NCBI GenBank assembly: GCA_017590115.1
Contig: JAGGNK010009114.1
Coordinates: forward strand, 21,862,662 to 21,926,661
Direction: 5' to 3'
Length of the DNA: 64,000 bases
Source of the DNA: Montifringilla adamsi
Lineage: Eukaryota; Chordata; Aves; Passeriformes; Passeridae
The translations under genes and the position numbers were made by a program. The notes under the pieces are model-generated. The model saw only the letters and a list, made by a program, of their open reading frames with translations. It ran no database searches and was not told the origin of the DNA. This document shows, in pieces, positions 40,238 to 51,200 of this stretch; within the stretch, counting starts at the first letter, position 1, and the number at the start of each line of letters is the position of its first letter.

Positions 40238-43200
40238 CTGTTTAAAAGCTCTCTCATGAAGCTGTCTTTTGGTGAGTAGGCAGCTGTGGTAGAACCTGTG
40301 ACTTGTTCACACTCAATCTCACCAGGAGAGTCTTGGGAAGGCTTCACAATTTTGCTCTCCATGGCTAAAATGTCACCATTGTCAGCTTTCCTGTTGATTT
40401 GATTTTCTATTTCACAGTGCTGCTCAGTTTTCTTCTTTTCTTTTCTTCTCTCTAATTTTGCCTGCTTAATTCCAAATCCTGAAACTTTTGTATCCCTTTT
40501 TTCCACCTTAGTTTTAGGAACATCAGTCTTCCTGCTACTCAGTGCTGGGAGCTTACTCTTTCGGAAGCCAAACCAACTGGCTATAGAAGGCCCAGTCTTT
40601 TGCTTAGTCTCCACAGTGGGGGATTTGGTTTGTCCCTGACCCTTTTGCACATTTTCTTGAATGCATAACATGACTTTCTCCTCTATTGTAGGTTGCAGAG
40701 ATGGTGAACTCAAAAGATTATTAACATTCTCAGAGGTTTCTGCTAATTTTAAAGACATTTGCTGTCTTCGTGACCTTGTTGCTTCCAGTTTATGAGGACA
40801 CTTTACTCCATCAAAGCTTTGGAAGGACAAAATTTGTTTGGAAGATACAGTAGCTGAGGCTTCTAACTCCAGTTCTGCTGGCAGAACACTTTTTTTACCT
40901 AGAGCTTCATGCTTAAAGCTTTCGGTGCTTTTCTCACTCACAGATAGACTGCGTGCCTCTTTCTGAGAAAATGGTTTGTTTCCATCACATTTTGAAGTGT
41001 TGTGAAACTGGTCTGCTTTTTGAGATGGTCTGAAGGGCAATTTGCTTGGGCTTCCATGCTGGCTATTGCAACTGCTCATATTTCCAAGAGAGCCTTGTCT
41101 AGGACAAGAATTTTCTGTGGATTTAGTAGTATATAAAAGAGCCTCTGGTGCCACTGCTGTCCCAGGAGCAGCCTTGATCTGAAGCCCTTCCATGGCTGAG
41201 TTCTGCCTCGTTAGAGAATTCCCTCTGTCAGAAGTGTTTGTAATAATCTGAGTCCGTACTTTCCCGAGACCTTCAGTCACAGGGGCAGATGGCTTCTCCC
41301 CTGTGTGAACGCTGAAACTCTGACTCCGAGCTTTCGCTCCGTTCATGCCCAGAGCTGGCTTCAAGTGCGACTTGTTGCCAGAAGAAACAGACCTCTTAAC
41401 TAATTTGTTTTCTAATCCATCTCCTCTGTCTACCACCAAGTTGCAGCTTTCATGTGAATGAGCTGATGCTGTATCCATACTAAGTCCCACAGCACAAATA
41501 TTTTTCACTTCAGAATCGGATCTGGAGTCCTTTAATTCCGCATCCGTTGCACCTTTGGTGCTTACGCACACCGACTCACTTTGCTTGTACTTACTGGAAC
41601 TCCCATTACTTTTGGAAGCTGCATTTATACTGTCCTTCTCCTGCTTCCCTGGAACAGTAGAGCTCTTGCGGAGAAGCTGGGGAGATTTGACAAACAATTT
41701 CAGTCCTACAGGGAGACGGGTTTTCATTCCTCTCTCATTAGAGTTTTGAGAGGCGTGCGCAGCATCGCCGGCATGAAACAGCGTTGACGGGAGATTGTTT
41801 ACCTGAGATAGCAGAGGCTCACTTGTGCTCGTCGTATGACACTGAGGAGTTGTGGGGAGAATGTTTGGCATCTTTTGTAGCTGATCCAGCCCACTGTCAC
41901 TGGAAATATTGTTTTTGCTGGAATAGGTGTATTGTGAAGGAGTTGTTTCCAGTGATGGACAGCCTAGTGAAAAGGACCTGGCTGTTTGAAAATCTGTGCT
42001 GGAATACTCACGATTCCTGTTGAGACCCACCTGATTAGGGTTTTTTGGGCAGGCTTGCTTTGTGGAAACTTTGGAAAGTCCTTGGCATACACTGTGGGAT
42101 TGCTGAGATATGCATTTATTTTGCATAATTCCTTCTGCATTTTCTTGAAGGTAAGATAATTCAATTTTGGCCCCAGAAGATACATTTTTTGCTTGCATTT
42201 CATGACTAGATTGATTATGAAAACCAGAGTTCACAGTTCCTTTTAATGGAGATGATTTCAGTGCATTTTTTGCTGTTTCAGTGGGACCAGCTCCTCCTAA
42301 CTTTACTGCTCGAGGTGGAGAATTAGCATAATTAGGCCGAATCAACAGGGATGTTGTCCTGCCTGGAGGAAGGGGTGGGGATGGAGACCGGGCTTCCACA
42401 GTAGCTAAATCACAATGAAAGTCTCTGGTTGGAGGTTCTCCATAGCTACTGGGCTCTATAAGATGCTGAGGCAACAGTGGTGATGCTGGACTCTGACTCT
42501 TTGGATGCTTTGAGCCATCTCCTCTGCCAGGACGTTTCAAGTCAGGCAGGGCATGGGCAGGGGGCTTTGGAACCTGAAACTCGACTTTTGAATCAAAATG
42601 ACGAGGTGGGCTTTGAGTCTTTTTGAATCTTGAAAGCTTTACAGGTGGCAGAGCAGGTGATTTCTCAAGGGCTGTGGGGCCCACTGACAGAGCTCCAGGT
42701 GCCTCCCCACTCTCAGACATCAGAGTTTTCTGGGGAGAAAATTTACCTCTGCTGGGTATTTTAGTTACATGTGGCTTTTGATTGATTCCTGCATGCACAG
42801 TGGAGCTTGAATTGGCCTTGCATGATGCATCATACACTGGCTTCACTAGTTTCTGTCGTGAAGCATTTTGCTGTGTCACCCTTCCACAGCGTGAAGATTC
42901 ACCACAGGTCAGGGGGACAGCTGTATTTTTATTCCCTGTATTATCTTCAAGAGTATTTTTCCCAGTTTCATCTTCCTGTCTTTCTGAAGCAGTGTAGTTT
43001 CTAGCATTGGGTCCTGGCTGCAAATCAGTTCTTCCCTGAGGTATAAGTTCAGTGTATTCCGCACTGGACGTAGTTTGTGGCTGGTTGATTGAAATCTCAT
43101 TTCTTGTTACAGTGACAACTCCAGTTTGATGTGAGCTGAATTCAATTGGCTCACCATCCTTAGCATCGTATATTACCGTAATGCACTCTTCAGAAGAGGT

Positions 43201-44079
43201 CTTCTTTATAACCTTTTGTTGTTTAATGAAATTACATGGCTTCAGCCTAATGTCTGGGTGAACAGGTATCTGGTTCTCTTCTTTGTCAGTAGATACAAAC
43301 TGAGAATTCTCTGTGACTTTGAGCAAGTCAGAGGTCTTTGTGTACTTCTCAGGAAAGGGAGTTGCTAATAAATCTGAGGGACTTTTCTCATCGCTGCTTT
43401 CTATATGCAATTCATCCAAGACTTCATTGTCATCAGTGTCTGAAAGCTGAATATTAAAGTCCTTCCAGCCAATATTAGAATGGCTTTGATTTAACTGTAA
43501 CTCAGGCAGCTTTGCTCTGGTGCATGATTTTACTTCTGCCTGAAAGCCACTGACAAAACTAGTCAATTTCTCAGGTCTTTCCTTTGAATTAAAAAATGAA
43601 CTTCTTTCTGGCAAATGTTTCCTGTTAGGATCCCAGTCAAAGAGACTGTCAGAAATGCTATGAGTTAATTTATTACAATAGGTCCTGCAGTCTTTGCTTG
43701 GAACTTCCTGCAGCAACAGTAAGGATGAAGAGTCATCATCTGCATCATCATGGGAATCTGAATCATAAGAGAAAGTTTTGTTGTGTTCAATGCAAACACT
43801 TCCCATTTCCACTGGCTTACAGTGAGTCTGTTCATTATGGCCGCCACACTTAATTCCAGGGGAATATATTCCTTCGTTGGAGTTCATGCAATCTTTGTAA
43901 CCCCATTTTGATATTACTGAAGGTGGTTCAAGTAGTATTTTTTGCTCCTGCAGTTTTTTCAGCCCTTCTAAGATATGGTTTTCCTTGATACGAGTGGGAG
44001 GTAGATCATCTGCAGGACTTGAGAGGTTGCTTGGGAGCGAAGAACCAATGCTTATTCTTTTATCCCATCTCACGGATGA
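40238..44079 (-). CDS. NCKAP5: NCKAP5 giant coding exon (1,280 codons)
   Basis: This 3,842-nt exon is open throughout. It starts in phase 0 after a ttttgACAG acceptor and ends two bases into a codon at AACAG|GTAAAA. It holds most of the protein. Landmarks by residue within the exon: the PPTRIKENHILEGLKKLQ helix and the CMNSNEGIYSPGIK block near the start; an Asp/Ser-rich acidic run near residue 110; TKIP about 439; the proline-rich PPLPPGR about 566; KTRLPVGLK about 785; SKLP about 1012; PTIEEKVMLCIQENV from about 1130; IASWFGFRKSKLPALSSRK around 1175; then a Lys/Glu-rich tail. The last blocks match the NCKAP5 family domain. The protein is known as an Nck SH3 partner, and its paralogue NCKAP5L/Cep169 acts at centrosomes and microtubule ends. 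Most of the exon looks disordered. One exon of this size is normal for this gene. Confidence 0.97.
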
Positions 44080-44548
44080 CTGTCAAAAGAAAATAAAAAT
44101 CACTTGTGTTACTCACAAGTGCTGTCAATAAAAGTGTTACCATTTTGGTAAAGAGATAGAAGAGTTGCATAAGGGCATTCCATTCCATTCTTTTCTATTT
44201 AAAGCAAAGTTCTTTTTTAATAAAGGATTTTACAGCGGTGTGAAGGCTGCAGTGCATTAAAAACCTGTAGGAAGAACAATGTGAATGGAAGGATTAAGAT
44301 AAAGAAGAAGAGCAGTTTGGACTATGAAAAGAAGAATAAATGTCTGAACAAATGAGGAGACTGTAAGTAAGCTGGAGTGATAAAGGAATCACTAAAAAAA
44401 TTAAATGGTGGGGTAACAGTTTAGTGACAGCTGCTTTCAATATAAAAGAGAGAGGAAAGTAAAAAAACTTCTGAAACAGGCAGCTTTTCAATTAATCTTG
44501 TTTCAGATTAACTTAAAGTAATACATGAAGAAAATTAATTTGATTTAC
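44080..44548 (-). other. NCKAP5 intron (469 bp)
   Basis: The shortest intron in the window, from GTAAAT to TTTTGACAG. It is AT-rich and I see nothing else in it. Confidence 0.85.
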
Positions 44549-44737
44549 CCTTTTGCTTGTCTTTCCATCATTCCAAGTGTAGGAGGAACCACTGGAATAT
44601 TCACTGCAAGCACTTGAGAGGGAGAGTTCACTGCTACTGCAGCTGCTCCGAGGGTACAGGCGGCTAGAGCCTGTCATATTTAATTGACTCTGGCATTTCA
44701 AGACAGGTATGCTGGATTTCACATTCTGCTGGCATTC
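44549..44737 (-). CDS. NCKAP5: NCKAP5 exon (Ser-rich linker)
   Basis: This exon has 189 nt and 63 codons, phase 0 at both ends. The acceptor is ...catattttAG before GAATGCC and the donor is AAAAGG|GTAAAT (plus-strand ac at 44547-44548). The peptide begins ECQQNVKSSIPVLKC and contains the Ser-rich block SSSELSLSSACSEYSSGSSY followed by TWNDGK. That block is highly characteristic of NCKAP5 just before the giant exon. It is rich in Ser and likely disordered. The intron to the next exon is only 469 bp. Identification rests on family recognition plus exact phase agreement with both neighbours. Confidence 0.92.
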
Positions 44738-45599
44738 CTAAAATATGAGAAGAAATTGGAGTATCTTATGGGGAGAAAATGATCATTTAACTTCTCCTTG
44801 ATTAAGAATGGCAAAGAAAAAGCAAGTAAGCCACTTAGCCTTCCTCTCATGCAATTTAGCATCTGGTGAATTTAATACAGAGAAATAAATTTAAAATTGC
44901 TAACAATTTCGTTTGTCAGGGGAAAAAATCCACAATCCTCAGTGTTTTCTTCTTTGTTCTTGGACTAGTATTCTGCTCTTCTTATTGTAAAGATTATTCT
45001 GAGTCTATTTGAATTATGCTTCATACATAAGCAGCGTGCGCCGGTAAGATACAGAAAACAAAGTTAAAAGAATACAAGTACATCTTGACAACTGCATTAT
45101 AGCCCCACAATGTAACAGATGAGGCTGCACAGCCTGGACAAGGTAAATTAATTTAGTATCCTGAGCAGAATGTCCACTGAGAATGGAATCTCTCCATTAC
45201 AGTCTAATTTTGGTTTCCTATCTAGTTCAAAGCTTTGTCTAAGAAACTCTCTGACGTAGGACAATCCATCTTCGTGTCGCTCGCAGACAGCTGAAGCCTC
45301 TTGCTTATGCAATTTATTGACACTTTATGGCTGCCTTTAGTACTTGTGTAGTTATCGCCCCTTTCCAAATGCAATTTCAGCTGACTGTGACTAAGTGCCA
45401 GCTTTGAGGAAGAGAGTAATGAAGAGTAGATAGCACTTTAGGTAAAATATTAAACCTCTGTAGGAGTAGCTAGGATGCCTTTAATTTGTTTTCAAACTAA
45501 TATTCTTGAGCCTAACAGCGTTGAAGCTTCTTTAGTGTTAAGTGCTTGCACTATTCTCCAGTTTCCTTACAGAATCAGACATCATTTTAATTACCAGGA

Positions 45600-45952
45600 A
45601 CACCAGACATGACTACATGAAAAGAGGTTGTAATGAGGTGGGGGTCAGTCTCTTCTCCCAAGCAGAAACTGATAGGACAAGAGGAAACAGCTTCAAGTTG
45701 TGCCAGGGGATGTTGAGATTGGATATTAGGAAAAATTCCTTCATTAAAAGAGTTGTCAAGCAACAGAGCAGGGAAGTGGTTGAGTCACCATTCCTGGAGG
45801 GATTTAAAAGCTGTGTAGATGTGGCACCTGGGGACATAGTTTAGTGTTGGGATTGATCTCAAGGGACCTTTCCACCCAGTGGTGGGTGAGAGGTTGGATT
45901 TGATGATCTTAAGTATAGGTCTTTTCCATCCAAAGTGAATCTATGATTCTGT
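45600..45952 (+). mobile_element. CR1-type LINE, 5'-truncated 3' end
   Basis: The sequence follows the familiar avian CR1 3' region: GAGGTGGGGGTCAGTCTCTT, then GACAAGAGGAAACAGC, AGATTGGATATTAGGAAAAA, GAGTCACCATTCCTGGAGG, GATGATCTTAAGTATAGGTC and a terminal ATTCTATG/ATTCTGTG-like repeat. It runs on the plus strand, antisense to NCKAP5. The stretch before the GTGG(T)TGAGTCACC block is shorter than in typical CR1 copies, indicating a small internal deletion. It has no coding capacity. Confidence 0.9.
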
Positions 45953-47781
45953 GCCTTTGTTTCATAAAACTTCCCCTTGGATTTCATTAAGGCAAACTGA
46001 AACAATATTTATTGATTTTTGTATGTAGATACATTTAAAATTAATTTTGCTTAAATGAAGAATTTACACTTAGGAAGAAACAAGAAATCTAAAGTTATTG
46101 AATCCATAAAAAAATCATCAAGGCAGTGTGTGCCCTAGACCCAGCTTCTTCATGGAACGATACTCTTTGGAACAACACTCAGTTTGTAGGCACTTCTCAT
46201 GCACTGACATGTTTGTTGGCCTTCTGCTAATTTCTTCCATTTATTCCCCCATGTTCCTCCCATTTATTACTACTGGGGTTGAACCTTTTTTCAGCTGAAT
46301 GGGAGAGAGCAGAACTTTTACTGCTGAGGAGTTCATCAGTACAGCTGTTCATCGCTCAGCTGACATCATAATGTTCAGCTTTTGACAAACCTAACTACAG
46401 GGAAAATCATTATTCTTCGTCACAGGCAAAACCTATGAATGGGAAAATCATTTAGAGGTACCAAGAGCACATTTCACCTCTGGGAATTATTGGTACATGT
46501 TCTCCTCGGAAGCCAAATGGATGCAGGAGGAGCAGCCTTTAAATCCAGCGGCTCTGGGAAGAATACCTCTTTCAGCATCACAGGCAGGCCTGTGTTTTTG
46601 GCTCTGAAGCAGATTTTGCTGTTTTGTTGAGACAAATGAGTCTTTATTTCTGACATTGTGGTTCCCCTGGGAGACCCCCTGCCATCAGCCTGCTCAGCTG
46701 TGGCAGTGTCACTCCTGGGGAGGGGGATTGCACAGAGGCCAAGGGCAGCAGCTGCTTGTTCTGGCTATTCCTCTGCATTTTGGCTCTGGCATTGGGAAAA
46801 CACATCATGTGGAATTCTGCCCTTTATACTGGGCTGTGTCCCAGCCATCACAGCATTCAAGAGAAGGATGCCTGGAAATCCTCTCCTGTAAGAATCCTGC
46901 AGGAGGAAAGAGATCACAGCACAGAGACAAGTATTGCCTTCCTGTCATCTTCAGCTTGTCTGAAAGCCTCTCCAACCTCTCACTTTGTTTGCTTTGCACC
47001 TAAGAGAGGAGAAAGGCATTTGGTCCTACTGTTACAGCAATGGGATAAAATGAAGCTATCCAAGCAAAGCAAAAGAACAGTATATTACTGCAATCATCTT
47101 TAAGAGAGGAGAAAATGTGCAAAAAATATCATGTCACTCCAGATTATGAAGTAGGGTATCTACTCAATTTCTAGGTAGCATTCAGATCACTTAAGAGAGT
47201 GGAGTTTTCCCCTTCAATTTGCCTTTATTCTCTAAATTATTCAAGAAAGTACTTTGAATAGCATGTTTATGATGCATTAATTAAATACATTTAACTTGCA
47301 TATGGGTCTATTAACTGACATGGTAAAATTTTAATTTTTGTAATCATGACTTTTTAGTCATTACCTTTAATGAAATTAGAGTAAAAAGGCTTGAATGTAG
47401 TATTACAGTTTAAAAATGTAATTTTCACTAGAAATCAAAGAAAATTGAAATAATCAGACCATAAAAGACACAAAACTCTATATTAGAGCAACTTAACCTG
47501 AAGGCTTAATTCAATATAATGCAAAATGTTGTTAGCATTTTTGTGAACCTTTGAAACAATGTCTTTTCATTAAAGTATGTATTACAAGGGAGATTACATT
47601 TTTGTTGACACTCCTATACTTCAAGATCAAAGGCACAAGCAGGTTCAATGTTCTGTTCTTGTACTCTTTGTTTCCCTGTATATGATTTTTGTTTTTTAAG
47701 CTACTTTTCTCTTTGACAATGAAACATGAAAGCCACACTGGTGAACGTTTTGCCAAATAAGCACAAAGCTCATTCCATTTG

Positions 47782-47798
47782 AAAAAAAAAAAAAAAAA
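47782..47798. repeat. Poly-A tract
   Basis: Seventeen A in a row inside the 3.4-kb intron. Confidence 0.92.
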
Positions 47799-48174
47799 GC
47801 AGAGCCCATGAATTTTTAAAAGTTCATACATAATATATCATAAAAGTGGGATGAATAATACGGGGCACGGGCTTTAATAAAAAGCTCCTTGACCATTTCT
47901 CAGAGATTCTGAGATGTAATCAATACCCAAAAAGGTGTGTGTGGGACATTGCTAAGATTTACGCCTTTTTTGCACACAGTGACACTATCTGCTCACTATA
48001 TCAACCGAGGACACAATATTGAATTTCAGAGAACAGAAGGAAGTAAAAGCATTGTTATCTGCCTCAACAGTGTTTCAATTCAGAGATCAGCTTTATGGCT
48101 CTTCCCTGACACCAGACTTCAGAGGAGAAAAGGAGGTTCCAGATGAGGGGAGCAAGGGCAGCACAAACACTCAC

Positions 48175-48279
48175 GAGCATCTGAGCATCAGCACTTCGAG
48201 CTTGCACCAGGCTTCGGTTTCGTTCTACTTCTGAAAGCAAATCCCCAGATGAGAGGTCCAAGATGCGTGAATGGAGTTT
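48175..48279 (-). CDS. NCKAP5: NCKAP5 exon (end of N-terminal coiled coil), most 5' exon recognised
   Basis: This 105-nt exon encodes 35 residues, starting KLHSRILDLSSGDLLSEVER and ending SADAQML. The minus strand shows a pyrimidine tract and CAG acceptor just above 48279 and a GTGAGT donor (plus-strand actcac, 48169-48174) below 48175. It begins and ends in phase 0, so it joins in frame to the exon at 44549-44737. The LHSR-LDLSSGDLLSEVERNRSL block is a recognisable NCKAP5/NCKAP5L family segment at the end of the N-terminal coiled-coil region, with Leu/Ile spacing consistent with a helix. By family knowledge roughly 280 further residues should precede it. I could not find those exons in 48280-64000, so the gene is 5'-incomplete here. 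Confidence 0.88.
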
Positions 48280-51200
48280 CTGGGGGGGCAGAAGGGAAGG
48301 AGCAAAGCATGAGCATTTGTCAGATATTCAGCGGATCAGCATTTTTAAAATTCCAAACTCTGCTGTTAAATTTCAAGGGAAATGAAGAGCCTGAGGTAAA
48401 AGAGGATTTGTTCTAATTTGAAATGTTGCTCTTTTTGCTTAGTTTGTCCAAGACTTCCTGTCTGGAGGACAGATCATCCTTCATCCAAAACAAACTCTAC
48501 TTTTTCTTCTAGTCACTGCTTTGCAACTTATCATTACTTCACACACAACAATAACAAATGAACACGAGTCCCACCATTATCCACAGAGTTTGACAGGTTT
48601 CAGGAAAAAAAGCATAAAAATGAACTAAAAAATTAACATTTATAAATCAATCAACATGTTAATGTTGTTTTATTTACGAGCTGTTATACCTTGCGTGAAT
48701 GATTGCAAAAGTGACCCTATTTTTAACCAGCATTGATCTGCTGAAGGCCTCTTCTGCACACATTTTAACTCAAAGTCATTAATGTCATCTGTTAGGAACA
48801 ATTAATGTGAATAGAAAATAATTGCATCGGGGAACTGGGGACTCAGAGGATTTTGTGCATTAATATTCACATGCTGTTCGATTATATACACAGTTTTCTC
48901 AGTTTTGCTTGGAAGGATGGCTAAGCTTGTGCCTTTCCCTCTGTGTTCACCTGTACACTAATTCTAGGGCTTTCAATCTGCATTAAGTCTGGTTTGGTTT
49001 AATTGCAGTTTCAATAAAATCCATGATTTATGTGAATGCCTCAGCCAATGACTTAAAAAAAAAAAACATCTGCAGTCTTGTTAGTCCTGGGCCAGCACAC
49101 CATGTAACAGGCAGTATGGATCTGACTCAGGCTCCATTGAAATCAATGCAAATGGACTAAAAAAATAAAACCCAAGAAATAAGGACTTTGGATCAGGTTC
49201 TTTTCACTTTCCCATTAATTCTCTAGGCTTGCAACCTAAGAGACCACATCTACCCCCTCAGCTTGGAGGAACAAACGGTGCAGACCCTGGCAGGTGCTTT
49301 GCCAGAGGACTCTGTGAGGAATGCAAACCACGGAGATTTGTCGAGGCTGTGTGAGTGCCCCATCACCCTGTCCATCCAAAAAGACTGGCCAAAGAGGGAA
49401 AAAGATTCTGTAGCCAAAAGAGCCTTCACACAGTGTAATAGTAGCTCTCTGCAGGGCCCTGAAATGCAAGTCACACAGTATCTTACACCCAGCTACTCCC
49501 TAGCCTGCTCTCTGGGTACCCACTGCAGAAATTAATCTGCCAGAGAACAAAGCAGGCAGCCATTCCTACAGCCTCTGTTATCTGCATGCTCTGCTTCAGG
49601 CTTCTATTCCAGACAACCTAGGAAATTTAAAAAAAAAATTCTAATTATGAATTTGGGAGTCATTTCTCAAGAGTTACTTATTCATCCAGGTTTATTAAAG
49701 AGGTACTGTCATTGAAAAGAGGTTATGGAAAATATTTTCAGTGATCCATATTCTGTATAAATATGTGTTATCCAATACATTGTTGAATAGATTAAATAAA
49801 ATGCTGCAAGCACTCAGTATCCAAGATACTTTTCATTACAAATATTAACTACATCCAGGTATGTGCTTTTAACATCAGTGGTGTCTGGTTATTCAGCATG
49901 TACCATTCAAAGTTCTACCACTGGTATTACTGTCAGGTGTTTGTTAAAGATTTAAACTCCAGGTAAAACGTCTGCCCAAAGTCACAGATTCACTGACTTT
50001 GTACATTTGTTCCTCTTGACAATAATTCCAACTGCATCGCTGAGCCACCAGAGAATCCCACTGTTTTCAGAACCAGAGTTACTAGTGCTAGGAACAAGTG
50101 GTTTGCAGACAAATTAATTACCTTCTCCAGGGAAACCAGTCATCTGAGATATTTTAGTGGAAGTTAGAATAGTCAGATCTGTGCTTTGGAGATGATGAGT
50201 GGGGACAGCTGAGATGGATTAACATTTATAGGTGAAAATGTATTTTCCCAGAAAAAAAGGATCCTAGAAATAGTGCTAGAAATTGTAAAAGGAATTTTAC
50301 AATTGTAATACTGTCTTCCCATTTTTCCATTTTCCCATTTTATTACTTAAATGGGAACATATAAACATTTCAATAAGGGAAACAAAATATTCCCCTACAA
50401 CGTCATCCAATGAAATTTAGTGGTACTTACAGAATACAGAATCTGTGTCAGACTTAAGAGCAGAGATCAGTCAGAACAGGCAGAAATCAGAAACAATTTT
50501 TGACCAGTGATCAATCACAGCCCAGCTGGAAACAGCTCAGAGTTCTGGGGGTCCCTCCCCAGTGGCTCAGTGGGCTGGGCTGCACAGGGGTCACACTGTG
50601 TTTGAGTCACCTTTGCCACTGTTAAACTCTCTAAAACTGCAGTACCAAAGGCAAATCAGCACACTAAAATGATTAACAAAGAAGGAAAGTGTGTTCTCAA
50701 GATGTATAATGTGATTATATTTCTGTATCAAATGAGATCATCACATTGGGAATATTCCTCCCCACACATATGCAAATAAACTAACAGAGGTGGCCAGAAC
50801 AATGACTAGCATTAACAAACAGCATAATAAAGTTTGAGGTCATTAATTAAATATAATCACACAGCACTGAAGCAAGTCATCCAATTACAAAAGAAAAGCA
50901 TATGAAAAAATGTTTCTCTTTAATTGATTTTTCTTTTTCCTTCTCCATTGTCTAATTAAAGAATGGGGAAAACTCTAGCATTTGTTAGAAAAACTCATTA
51001 ATGATGCATTTAAAATCAAGTAACAGATTGTGCTAACTATGTATCTTGATTCCGATTTCTTCTCAGATACACAAAATGTACTGTGTCCTTTATGGTTATT
51101 TTCAGATGACAGTCACATAACTAGATCAAGGAGTTACTGCTGCCTTGAAAATTGTACAGTATTAAAATCACTGTTGATGCTATCGTGACACAATGCAACA

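Larger units (their letters stand above)
44738..48174 (-). other. NCKAP5 intron containing a CR1 insertion
   Basis: A 3,437-bp intron from GTGAGT to ATTTTAG. It carries a CR1 3' end (45600-45952), a modestly GC-rich patch near 46650-46760 and a poly-A tract at 47782-47798. The open frames around 46439-47103 lie in the GC-rich patch and are not supported as genes. Confidence 0.75.

Noticed and set aside
41555..43004. Plus-strand open frames opposite the giant NCKAP5 exon
   Set aside because: Shadow frames of a strongly supported minus-strand exon.
46439..47103. Plus-strand open frames around 46.4-47.1 kb
   Set aside because: Overlapping frames in a mildly GC-rich part of an intron, without family resemblance or clean splice structure.
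48709..48735. Minus-strand VQKRPSAD-like peptide as the missing upstream coiled-coil exon
   Set aside because: It only vaguely resembles the family segment expected before KLHSR, and neither the following residues nor a donor fit.
49262..49350. Plus-strand exon-like segment with ccccctcag acceptor and GTGAGT donor
   Set aside because: Well-formed sites, but no partner exon on the plus strand and no recognisable peptide. Such pseudo-exons are expected by chance in 64 kb.
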